DNA of 43,890 nt from the NCBI RefSeq assembly GCF_000762405.1, contig NZ_JRPQ01000068.1:1-43890 (forward strand), in the 5' to 3' direction. The first letter of the stretch is position 1; the number at the start of each line of letters is the position of its first letter. Positions 18,064 through 25,892 of this stretch are shown in pieces. The DNA comes from Hoylesella timonensis S9-PR14 (GTDB taxonomy: Bacteria; Bacteroidota; Bacteroidia; Bacteroidales; Bacteroidaceae). The notes below the pieces were generated by a model, which was not told the DNA's origin, searched no databases, and was given only the letters and a program-made list of their open reading frames with translations. The translations under genes and the position numbers were made by a program.

Positions 18064-19521
18064 TTAGAGGAACCAGTTGCCAAATGCGCCAAAGCCATGC
18101 GTCTTAACATTTTGGCTTGCTTCGTATGCTTGTTTTCCTGTCAACCCAATCTCTCTACCTAAGTAAAAATAATATGGTTCTGAAGGAGAAACATTTGTAG
18201 GATCTGAGTCGAACCTGTTGCAATATACCTTGATAGGTATGTTGAAGCGTATAAGTTCTTTCCATTCAGGAACCTCGAGGGTTGTATTCTTCGATTGCCA
18301 GAAAGGATTATAGAAAGGTGCGCAGGCTTTTTCGCTCTTCATCCAGTCCCAATATCCAGCATAGTCAAGTTCCTTCTTGGCAATGGTGGCCTTAGGAATA
18401 TATGCCTTCTTTCCCTTTTGACATTTCATAACTCTTACGGAAAGATAGAAGTAGGGCAATATATATGAAGGACGGCTATACACTACAGACTCACCAGAAA
18501 AACCTTTAACCATGAAAGGCCATGTGTCTTTTTTCTCTCCAGACCCATATCGTCCATCTATTTCAGGTCTAAAGTTAGATGAAGGCTCGTTAGCCTCATA
18601 GTAAAAGTTGATATGTCCTTTTAGTCCTACACAGTCCTTGTCATAAGAAACGCATGAATTAGCATCGGTGGCATCAAGGGGCGGCAGCAACCTAATGTTG
18701 TAAAACTCGCGCATACCGTCAGCCATGGCATTCTGATGCCATGTGTCACGGTAGGCATATTCAAACAAATTCTTGGTTGCATTTTGTCTACGCATGAAGA
18801 TATCGTGACCTAAAGTTTCATCCTTATCTACTCCTTCGAAATAAGGTGATACGACAGGATGATCGTCTACTTTGCCATCTTTCCCATTTTTGTCAACTTC
18901 CCATGTACCTCTACAGTCTTCAATCTTGTATGGGTTACCCTTATCGTCAACATCGCTGATAGTAAAGAATATTTGATACTCATCAGAGTGTTTGTATATC
19001 TCATCGTTAAGCAACTTTCCATCTTTATCCAAGAAGTACAAGCATATACCCCAAAGGTTTTTATCTCCACCTATAAGACGAATGTAAGGTTGCTGGGGAG
19101 TAGGTTTGCCTAACTTCTTTTCAAAAACAGTTTGAATACTCTTTTCCCACTCCACCTTTACAGTAGGAAACTTTTGTGAGTTGTTTTCTACTATTACAAA
19201 TTCTTCTTGTCTCCATGGCGCTGCTGGGTAAACATAATTGCCATGAAATTTTTCATCTCCGTGTGAGTGTCCTTCCTTGAACATGACTAAGCAACGAGCC
19301 CAGTTGTTGAATGCGCCATCTTGGTCGGGGTTACTCATGGCATCACCAAAGGGAGCTTTTTTCTTCAAGCTGTCAACCATGGCATCTGCACCGCTGTGTG
19401 GTACTTCTTTGTGTTCAAGTGGGTTTTCGTTGTAATTGATGTTCATGTTTCCAAAGATGAAATCATCACATGATGTACATAGCATCAATATAAGAACGAA
19501 ACAAAAACTATATTTTTTCAT
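18064..19521 (-). CDS. Surface lipoprotein with histidine cluster, unknown function
   Basis: The 485-residue protein has a lipobox (LCTSC, C18). I do not recognise the family with certainty. Residues 84-94 read GHSHGDEKFHG (H85, H87, H93), followed by a PAAPWRQEEF motif, a possible metal-binding site. The C-terminal half is rich in aromatic residues (RPSYILPYFYLSVRVM, EPYYFYLGREIGLTG) and looks like a beta-rich binding domain. It lies in a receptor-lipoprotein operon, 57 bases before the longer DUF4876-like gene. A role in binding a metal or metal-carrying protein at the surface is plausible but unproven. Confidence 0.55.
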   Translation of the reverse strand: MKKYSFCFVLILMLCTSCDDFIFGNMNINYNENPLEHKEVPHSGADAMVDSLKKKAPFGDAMSNPDQDGAFNNWARCLVMFKEGHSHGDEKFHGNYVYPAAPWRQEEFVIVENNSQKFPTVKVEWEKSIQTVFEKKLGKPTPQQPYIRLIGGDKNLWGICLYFLDKDGKLLNDEIYKHSDEYQIFFTISDVDDKGNPYKIEDCRGTWEVDKNGKDGKVDDHPVVSPYFEGVDKDETLGHDIFMRRQNATKNLFEYAYRDTWHQNAMADGMREFYNIRLLPPLDATDANSCVSYDKDCVGLKGHINFYYEANEPSSNFRPEIDGRYGSGEKKDTWPFMVKGFSGESVVYSRPSYILPYFYLSVRVMKCQKGKKAYIPKATIAKKELDYAGYWDWMKSEKACAPFYNPFWQSKNTTLEVPEWKELIRFNIPIKVYCNRFDSDPTNVSPSEPYYFYLGREIGLTGKQAYEASQNVKTHGFGAFGNWFL

Positions 19522-19687
19522 TTTATTATTTTATTGTAAATGTCTTGATTAGAAAGTCCAGTATAATTGGCACTTTGCTAAATACTCTCACTCCTTTTAG
19601 CCGTGTATGTAAATTTTCTTTAGTTAGGAGAACGTGTCAGCCATCTGAGGAATGATGATGCGCAAAAGCCTTCCATTTAGCTGAAGT

Positions 19688-21193
19688 CTACATGACGAAT
19701 ATATTCTTGCGATTTCTGGACAACAAATATTGAGGATTGAAGAAATAATTCTTGATTTCATTGTTATCCATGTGAGGATAGAACTTTTTGAAATCTTCCA
19801 CGAACTTCTCGTCTCCATCTTTCATGTCCGCAATGACACGGAATGTTAAAGGAATATCAATGTCGTGATTACTCCATTCTGATTTTATTTCATTAAAATT
19901 ATAAAGTCCTCTACCTTCTCCATTACCGAATGTTGGAATTTCAGAACAAGTCTTTGAGTCGGCATCTGGATTATCATTTCCATATTTGGGCCAAATAGTA
20001 TTCTTTGATTTATCCATTTGTGATACGATGTTGCATAGACTTATTTGCATCGCAAATTCGGTGTTGGCTTGGCTAAACTGCAACACGCCCTTGAATCCCA
20101 TTCTGTCCAAATTGTTTGGACCCTTACCTATTCTCCGGCATTGATGCAGCAATTCCACGAAGTCGCCTTGTCTTTGTCTCAGTGCATTTGTACCATCGTC
20201 AACTACGCCACCGTCACCGCTACCTTCTTGATATTCATATCCCAATTGTTTTTCAAATGGGTCGGTATCTCGGTATTGGTATGTAAACAACTTGTTGGCA
20301 AGTTCTGCTGCATGTGGCATGGTGAGTGTTTGAAAGAATTTATAGCCATTTTCAGTCCATGTGGCTTGATCTCTTTTCAGCGTAGGGAATATATTTATCG
20401 CTTTGTCTATCAGAGTGCTGTCATACGGCATGATTTCTGATTTGTTTCCACTTTCAGGTGCAAGCAGTGCATTGGTAGTGGTGATGTCACAGGTCTTTAA
20501 CTTGTCGCCCTCCATCTCAAAGGTAAGCTCCGGATAATAAGTGGATTTCTCATCCAGTGTGTGTGGATAAAAACCCTGCTTACTGTTCTTGGATATGGTT
20601 TTACCGTCTATAGTGTAACTGTGTTCCAATACTTCGTTGCCAATGGTAAAGAAGTGTTGGTGCTGTACCAGCGTGGAGTTATCGAGGTCTGGGTCTCCAT
20701 TTTTCTTGTAATAGAACTGTATGAACTCACCATTTATTTGTTGGTGGTTGGCTCCATAATACGTAAGCTCAAGTCCGTAATAAACGTCATCTGACGCAAC
20801 TACATCAAAATGGTCGCGCTGACTGGTAATTTGCATTTGTCCGTTGTCGCCCTTGCTTATCTCAATTTGTTGCATGAGCGGATAGTTTGTCGGTTTATCC
20901 GTGTTCACGCTTATCATGTTGTACGAGTCTTGTTCGTAGGTGTTGTCTATACTGTTGTCTGCACCAAAGTTTCCAACCTTTATGTTACCGCCCTTGAACC
21001 CCATTCTAAGTACGGCGCTCACTGCATATATCTGTGAGTGTCCCTTGCCATTGTACTCAATAGAAGCAGGAGGAGCTTTTACTACTGTTTTCAAGAAATC
21101 ATCAACATCATTGGTAGAACATGCGGCAAGCATGCAGCAGCATCCTACAGCTAAAATAGTTGAACGCATTATTGTCTTATATTGTAACTTCAT
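19688..21193 (-). CDS. Surface lipoprotein next to the TonB receptor, unknown function
   Basis: The 501-residue product starts four bases after the receptor stop codon, so the two are translationally linked. It has a lipobox (LAAC, C25). The N-terminal region reads IEYNGKGHSQIYAVSAVLRMGFKGGNI, and a later stretch has VQHQHFFTIGN, so histidines again cluster in beta-strand contexts. The middle has IMPYDSTLIDKAINIFPTLKRD, and the C-terminal third has an FKGVLQFSQANTEFAMQISL strand. I do not recognise a named family. The tight coupling to the receptor suggests it is the direct extracellular partner of the barrel, in the way SusD partners SusC, though it lacks SusD features. An alternative start (ATG at 21169) would also leave a good signal. 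Confidence 0.55.
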   Translation of the reverse strand: MKLQYKTIMRSTILAVGCCCMLAACSTNDVDDFLKTVVKAPPASIEYNGKGHSQIYAVSAVLRMGFKGGNIKVGNFGADNSIDNTYEQDSYNMISVNTDKPTNYPLMQQIEISKGDNGQMQITSQRDHFDVVASDDVYYGLELTYYGANHQQINGEFIQFYYKKNGDPDLDNSTLVQHQHFFTIGNEVLEHSYTIDGKTISKNSKQGFYPHTLDEKSTYYPELTFEMEGDKLKTCDITTTNALLAPESGNKSEIMPYDSTLIDKAINIFPTLKRDQATWTENGYKFFQTLTMPHAAELANKLFTYQYRDTDPFEKQLGYEYQEGSGDGGVVDDGTNALRQRQGDFVELLHQCRRIGKGPNNLDRMGFKGVLQFSQANTEFAMQISLCNIVSQMDKSKNTIWPKYGNDNPDADSKTCSEIPTFGNGEGRGLYNFNEIKSEWSNHDIDIPLTFRVIADMKDGDEKFVEDFKKFYPHMDNNEIKNYFFNPQYLLSRNRKNIFVM

Positions 21194-21197
21194 TTTC

Positions 21198-23618
21198 TTA
21201 AAATTTAATGATTGTGCGCAAAGAGTAGTTCATGCCACGTTCATGCGCATAATATCTAAATCGGTCTGTATATTCCTTATATAATGTGTTGAGAATGTTG
21301 TCGCCTACTAACATTACCTTTATTTCCCTGTTGCTGGGCAGCTTGAAAGCAACGTCTGCTGTGGTGCCAAGCAAGAAGTAAGGGTCGGGCGATACTGCCA
21401 CTAAATCCTTGTTGGGATCGAAGCGTTCCTGTTTTGTGACATAGTTGCCAGAGAGAGAGAACGATGCCTTTATCTTTTTCTCCGCACCGAAGATATGTTC
21501 ATAGTTGGCTGACAGCCCATATTTGTCTGATGGCATGAAAGGCAACCAGTCGTCTCGTGTAATGTTGCGTGCAAATATCCATTCGCCTTTAGCTACGATA
21601 CTGAGTCCTTTAACAGGATTTACTGTAGCCTCTATATCGCCACCATACAGTCTCACATCGTCCTGATCGTACATAAACTTGGCGTATTTTCCACTTGGAC
21701 TGTTATGAAAACGATTAGCGCCATAACCGATATGGTCGTATATATAACTATTGATGTGTTGGTAGAACATACTTGGTTCTACAGATACCCATGTGTTGCG
21801 ATATCTTGCGCCTAAGATGGACTTCCATCCACGTTCACTCTTTAGGTTTCTATTGCCCACTACCCAGTAAGAACCTTCTTGTAATCCGACGGCATAAAGT
21901 TCGTTGATGTCTGGTGGACGCCATGACCAACCGATGTTCGCACGCATGTCCCAGTTGTCGTTAAACTGATAGTGAGTGGCAAAGCTCGAGGTGAAATTGC
22001 TGTAAACCTTGAAGTCATCGTAATAGTCGTACTTGTTCAACGTGGTGTAACCGCTCACGCTCATTACTCTAAAGTCGTAACGCAAGCCCAATTCGCATTG
22101 CAATTTTTCAAAGAAAGTCGCCTTTTGCAACAAGAAGCCACCCATGGTGAGAGCCGCAAAGTTTGGTACAAAGGCAGGATTCTTGGTGCCTGGGAAGTTG
22201 TAGTTGATTTGGTATGTATTTGCTACACCTGCAAAGGTAGACATTTTGTAAGGCTTCCATGAAGCACGATATGACAAGTCGCCCTTGTATGTTTTCAATA
22301 TAAGGTCTTGCATCGGGATGACGCTCCACTCCTTTTTCATACGGTTCTCGTACTCCTGTCGCAAGTTTTCTTGGAACGACAAGGTCAAATCCAGCGATTG
22401 CTTTGGGTTGATGCGATATTTCACCTCGCCCTTCAGCGTGAAGTGTTGTGATTGCTGGAAGGGTATACCAATTTCATAACTGAATGGTTGCAATGACGAC
22501 TCTGTTGGACGACCAATGCGGAAACGTTCTTGTAGTTGTGCCAAGTCGGATATTTGACTGCCAAAATAGATACCAGAGCGTTGGTAGAACAAACTTGTAA
22601 GCACTGTTGCCGTGATGCGCTTGTTCTCAAAACCACCCATGGCAGACATGCTGATGTTGTTGTAACCCGTGTTATTCATAATGTATTCGGGCGTATGGTA
22701 GTCACCACCACGGGTATAGTTGCCGTGCAGGCGCAAACCGAAATTCTTCCAACCTGCCTCAATGCTTCCCGAACCGCTTATCCCTCGGGCATTGGTGTCA
22801 TAGCCGATGTTGGTAACTCCTTTCACGATAGGCTTGTTATGTCCATAGGGTAGGGGCGCATCATTGAGCAATACCACACCTCCCATGGCACCAAAACCGT
22901 AACGGATACATTCAGCACCCTTTACAACCTCTACCATGCTGGCACCTGTATAGTCAATTTCTGGCGCATGATCGTTACCCCAACTCTGGCTCTCTAATTT
23001 CACACCGTTGTTCATCAATAGAATACGGCTACTGTGCATACCTTGAATAACTGGTTTAGCCACCGTACTACCAGCACTGATAGAACTCACACCAGGAATG
23101 GACTCCAACATTTTTGCCAACGAGGTGGCACCACCTTTTTCAAGTATGCTTTGATCCAGAGTCTTGGCTTGCTGCATGATGTCGGTGTGTCTCTTTTTAG
23201 ATGTCACCGTTACACCACTTAATAGCTGAGCGTCTTCCTTTAGTTTGATGTTCAGTGTGCGTGTTTGAGTTGATACATAAGAAATGTAACTCTTATAGCC
23301 TACGAATGTGACAGTGATTTTCACCTTCTTATCGCTGTTGCCTAACTTCATAATGCAGGTTCCCGACTCGTTGGTGACGTATGTCTTACCGTTGCTATCT
23401 TTCACAACAGCTCCTAATATAGGCTCGCCCGTTAGCGCATCTGTAACTTGAAGGGTCACGCTACCCTCCTCGGCTTTTTCTGTGCTTACGTTTGTGCCAT
23501 TGTATGCCTTCGTGGCAGCGATGCTTAGAAACAGCATCGTCAGCATTAGCAAGCATCCCTTGAAAAGGGAGTCTCGAGCCGATAGAATCTTTTGCGTTCG
23601 TTGTTCTTTTTTCGACAT
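21198..23618 (-). CDS. TonB-dependent outer-membrane receptor, ZnuD-like
   Basis: The 806-residue receptor has an N-terminal export segment, a carboxypeptidase-regulatory-like domain (about 50-130), a plug and a barrel ending in phenylalanine (MNYSLRTIIKF). It is not a SusC: it is shorter and lacks the ITVLKDA signature. The plug reads KPVIQGMHSSRILLMNNG followed by LESQSWGNDHAPEID, which resembles the RVLxLxNGxRxxxQSWxxDHGPEID stretch of ZnuD-type zinc receptors. The barrel has WRPPDINELYAVGLQEGS, then GNRNLKSERG, as in many metal and metallophore receptors. With the histidine-bearing lipoproteins downstream, metal uptake (zinc, or haem/iron) is the leading idea. It heads a minus-strand operon reaching to 14370. 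Confidence 0.85.
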   Translation of the reverse strand: MSKKEQRTQKILSARDSLFKGCLLMLTMLFLSIAATKAYNGTNVSTEKAEEGSVTLQVTDALTGEPILGAVVKDSNGKTYVTNESGTCIMKLGNSDKKVKITVTFVGYKSYISYVSTQTRTLNIKLKEDAQLLSGVTVTSKKRHTDIMQQAKTLDQSILEKGGATSLAKMLESIPGVSSISAGSTVAKPVIQGMHSSRILLMNNGVKLESQSWGNDHAPEIDYTGASMVEVVKGAECIRYGFGAMGGVVLLNDAPLPYGHNKPIVKGVTNIGYDTNARGISGSGSIEAGWKNFGLRLHGNYTRGGDYHTPEYIMNNTGYNNISMSAMGGFENKRITATVLTSLFYQRSGIYFGSQISDLAQLQERFRIGRPTESSLQPFSYEIGIPFQQSQHFTLKGEVKYRINPKQSLDLTLSFQENLRQEYENRMKKEWSVIPMQDLILKTYKGDLSYRASWKPYKMSTFAGVANTYQINYNFPGTKNPAFVPNFAALTMGGFLLQKATFFEKLQCELGLRYDFRVMSVSGYTTLNKYDYYDDFKVYSNFTSSFATHYQFNDNWDMRANIGWSWRPPDINELYAVGLQEGSYWVVGNRNLKSERGWKSILGARYRNTWVSVEPSMFYQHINSYIYDHIGYGANRFHNSPSGKYAKFMYDQDDVRLYGGDIEATVNPVKGLSIVAKGEWIFARNITRDDWLPFMPSDKYGLSANYEHIFGAEKKIKASFSLSGNYVTKQERFDPNKDLVAVSPDPYFLLGTTADVAFKLPSNREIKVMLVGDNILNTLYKEYTDRFRYYAHERGMNYSLRTIIKF

Positions 23619-23705
23619 TTTTCTATTTTAATGATTGATTTTATATTAATTATCCTTTTGGAGTGCAAAGGTATTTCAACTTATTGATATAGAAAAATAA
23701 TGTCC

Positions 23706-23723
23706 ATACCCAAAAATGGGTAT
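23706..23723. promoter_or_regulatory. Candidate operator palindrome for the receptor operon
   Basis: A perfect 6-bp inverted repeat, ATACCC and GGGTAT with a six-base AAAAAT centre, sits about 33 bases upstream of the receptor's -7 element. A GGGGTATA half-site follows 20 bases further on. It does not look like the usual Fur or Zur box. The regulator is unknown. Confidence 0.35.
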
Positions 23724-23827
23724 TTTCTTGTTGCTCCTTTTTGGGGTATAACTACTTTTAGCGAAAGCAGTTGATGCAGGTGAGCTTGTTGAATAAGTCG
23801 TGTTCCTCTTGTTTGGAATGTGGTCTG

Positions 23828-23878
23828 TGTACACATTATTTATTTTTATTGTGCGTAAATGCGGGTGTTGTACACATT
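23828..23878 (+). promoter_or_regulatory. Two TGTACACATT direct repeats upstream of the sugar permease
   Basis: TGTACACATT occurs at 23828-23837 and 23869-23878, 41 bases apart (about four helical turns), and each copy contains the palindrome TGTACA. The second copy ends six bases before the -7 element at 23884. The arrangement fits a pair of operator sites for a dimeric regulator. Confidence 0.35.
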
Positions 23879-23967
23879 TTTACTACCTTTGCCCTACTAT
23901 CTCTTTGTTATAAGACGTAGTGGATGACAGCCCAGTGCCAGTCATCGAGTGACAGAACCGCATATTT

Positions 23968-25185
23968 ATGAATAAACAAACGATGAAATCTAACAACCCT
24001 CAACTCACCAATAAGCGTTACCTTATACCCTTTGTACTCATCACCTCACTGTTTTTTCTGTGGGGATTTTCACGTGCCATCCTTGATGTGCTGAACAAGC
24101 ATTTCCAAAACACGCTTGATATTACCATTACGCAATCGGCTTGGATACAGGTAACTACGTATTTAGGCTACTTCCTGATGGCAATTCCTGCAGGTTTGTT
24201 TATCAATAAGTTCGGTTATAGGAGAGGTGTGGTATTCGGGTTATTGTTGTTTGGAGTGGGGGCGTTGCTGTTCATTCCCAGTGCAGAGATAGGTCAGTTT
24301 TATGCCTATTTGGGTGCGTTATTTGTCATCGGTTGCGGTTTGGTGTTCTTGGAGACGGCTGCCAATCCTTACGTCACGGAGCTTGGTCCAGTGCAAACAG
24401 CGACCAGTAGGCTTAACTTGTCACAGAGTTTCAACGGATTGGGAAGTCTTTTTGCAACTTTGGCGGTAGGTCAATTCCTCTTTAATGGTACTTCTAATGG
24501 GGGTAACGTAGTGATTCCTTATACCATTTTAGGTATTTTGGTGTTGGGTATCGCTGTCGTTTTTATGCGTGTTGATTTGCCCGAAATCCAGCATGAGGTC
24601 ACAGCAGAAGACCAAGCCCAAGGTAATCATTTTATCAAACTTTGCAAGCATCCCCTGTTTGTGTTCGGGTTATTGGCTCTCTTGGCATACGAAGTGGCAG
24701 AAATCTCTATCAACAGTTATTTCATCAACTTTGTGACAGGACAAGGGTGGATGTCTGATAATCAAGCTTCCATAGTCTTGACGGCAGCTTTAGCGTTCTT
24801 CATGGTAGGGCGATTCTTAGGAAGTTGGCTCATGCGTCACATCCTTCCCCAAAAAATGCTCTTGTATTGTGCAGTGGGGAGTGTGTGCAGTGTAGCACTG
24901 GTATTAATGGATATTGGAAAAGTTTCGATGATAGCCCTCATTGCTAACTATCTGTTTGAGGCAATCATGTTTCCCACTATCTTTGCGCTTTCATTGAGCC
25001 ATTTAGGCAATCTAACAAAAAGTGCATCGTCATTATTGATGATGACGCCTATCGGAGGTTGTGGCTTCCTGTTGATGGGTTATCTTGCAGACACCACCAA
25101 TATGTTAGTACCATTTGTTGTTCCTTTGGTGGGATATGCTGTTGTGCTGCTTTTTGCCGCTTATGTGTGTAAGCAAAAACCATGA
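23968..25185 (+). CDS. FucP-type major facilitator sugar permease
   Basis: The 405-residue inner-membrane protein has about twelve membrane segments. Its sequence matches the FucP/GluP-like branch of the major facilitator superfamily: FFLWGFSRAILDVLNKHFQ in helix 1, the INKFGYRRG loop between helices 2 and 3, and the strongly characteristic ETAANPYVTELGP with SRLNLSQSFNGLGS after it. The branch carries out proton-driven uptake of hexoses such as fucose, glucose or galactose. Which sugar is carried cannot be read here. It stands between the metal-type operon and the sugar genes and probably imports the monosaccharide freed by the glycosidases, which the ROK kinase at 33226 would phosphorylate. 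Confidence 0.88.
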   Translation: MNKQTMKSNNPQLTNKRYLIPFVLITSLFFLWGFSRAILDVLNKHFQNTLDITITQSAWIQVTTYLGYFLMAIPAGLFINKFGYRRGVVFGLLLFGVGALLFIPSAEIGQFYAYLGALFVIGCGLVFLETAANPYVTELGPVQTATSRLNLSQSFNGLGSLFATLAVGQFLFNGTSNGGNVVIPYTILGILVLGIAVVFMRVDLPEIQHEVTAEDQAQGNHFIKLCKHPLFVFGLLALLAYEVAEISINSYFINFVTGQGWMSDNQASIVLTAALAFFMVGRFLGSWLMRHILPQKMLLYCAVGSVCSVALVLMDIGKVSMIALIANYLFEAIMFPTIFALSLSHLGNLTKSASSLLMMTPIGGCGFLLMGYLADTTNMLVPFVVPLVGYAVVLLFAAYVCKQKP

Positions 25186-25479
25186 AAAATTTTGGTGTAA
25201 AAGCCTTAGAAAAAATGAAGATTTGTACAATATTTTGACATTTTTATTTTTTCAAAATAGAGTTTTTATTCCTCTTTGATAGCCTTTATTTGAGTGTTTT
25301 TTCGTCTCAATTTCACTAACTCATTGAGATAACGCTCCCAGAACATGAGAATAGTGGGACAATTCCATTGTACTTGTTGTGCTATTGTCATGCTTTAAGC
25401 AGGTTGAAACATTGATATAATAGGACGTGTGAAGCACGATAGTGACGATAGTCGCTGATAATCAGACGATTGTATTTTT

Positions 25480-25520
25480 CGCGTATTTGCGACCAAGTAA
25501 GAGGGTGGTTGCAAATATGC
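25480..25520. repeat. Palindromic repeat sharing CGCGTATTTGCGACCAA with 74-90
   Basis: GCGTATTTGCGACCA (25481-25495) pairs with TGGTTGCAAATATGC (25506-25520) at 13 of 15 positions around a ten-base loop. The left arm is identical over 17 bases to the left arm of the palindrome at 65-124, although the right arms and loops differ. No T-tract follows. Confidence 0.5.
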
Positions 25521-25706
25521 AAGTTTTGGACGCCCTTGTCCTAATTTTTCATAATTATTACGCTCGATATTGAAGGGCTTTTTGGCAAACATCAAATTGA
25601 TAATCCGAATCACTATTTTTGTGTCAGCGTATGAGAAAAATTGCAATAAAACATTCGTTGATAAAAAAAAGATTGCAAAAAAGTGTGGTTATGTCCTTTT
25701 TATTGT

Positions 25707-25714
25707 TATTTTTG
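25707..25714 (+). promoter_or_regulatory. Likely -7 element for the two-domain protein gene
   Basis: TATTTTTG followed by C fits TAnnTTTG; no good -33 TTTG lies 19-21 bases upstream. It would give a leader of about 170 bases that contains the two hairpins at 25731-25804. An alternative element at 25614-25621 would give a longer leader. Confidence 0.4.
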
Positions 25715-25730
25715 CATTATAGACGTTTTG

Positions 25731-25804
25731 AACTGTTGAGTGTACCGTGGGGAAGGTGCAGCGCCATATCACCACAGTGTACAGTTTCTCTTGCTATCAA
25801 GAGA
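25731..25804 (+). promoter_or_regulatory. Structured 5' leader with two hairpins
   Basis: A long imperfect hairpin spans 25731-25786 (AACTGT/ACAGTT at the base, GTGG/CCAC further in, GC-rich tip). It is followed at once by a perfect TCTCTTG-CTAT-CAAGAGA hairpin (25787-25804). About 85 unpaired AT-rich bases then lead to the start codon. I cannot match it to a known riboswitch class. It may stabilise the mRNA or control it. Confidence 0.4.
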
Positions 25805-25892
25805 TAACCTAAACAGACGAGATGTGAAACTTTTTTGCAAAAGCAAATAATTAACCAAACATTTATTATTAATCTTTTAATCAAAACAAGTG

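Larger units (their letters stand above)
23619..23967. other. Divergent control region between receptor and sugar permease
   Basis: These 349 bases contain no gene. They hold a minus-strand -7 element (TACCTTTG, 23673-23666) for the receptor, a palindrome ATACCC-AAAAAT-GGGTAT (23706-23723) with a further GGGGTATA at 23743-23750, two TGTACACATT repeats (23828-23837 and 23869-23878) and a plus-strand -7 element TACCTTTG (23884-23891) for the permease. Neither -7 element has a good -33 partner, which is typical of promoters that need an activator. Confidence 0.5.
25186..25892. other. Long intergenic region before the two-domain secreted protein
   Basis: The 707 bases lack a convincing gene. They contain a weak AT-rich stem (ATTTTGA/TCAAAAT, 25232-25258) that may end the permease transcript, a palindromic repeat (25481-25520), two TAnnTTTG elements (25614-25621 and 25707-25714), and a structured leader (25731-25804). 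The segment from 25300 to 25470 has no feature I can name. Confidence 0.5.

Noticed and set aside
25619..25807. 62-codon open frame in the leader of the two-domain protein
   Set aside because: It overlaps a promoter element and both leader hairpins, and its composition shows no protein-like pattern.
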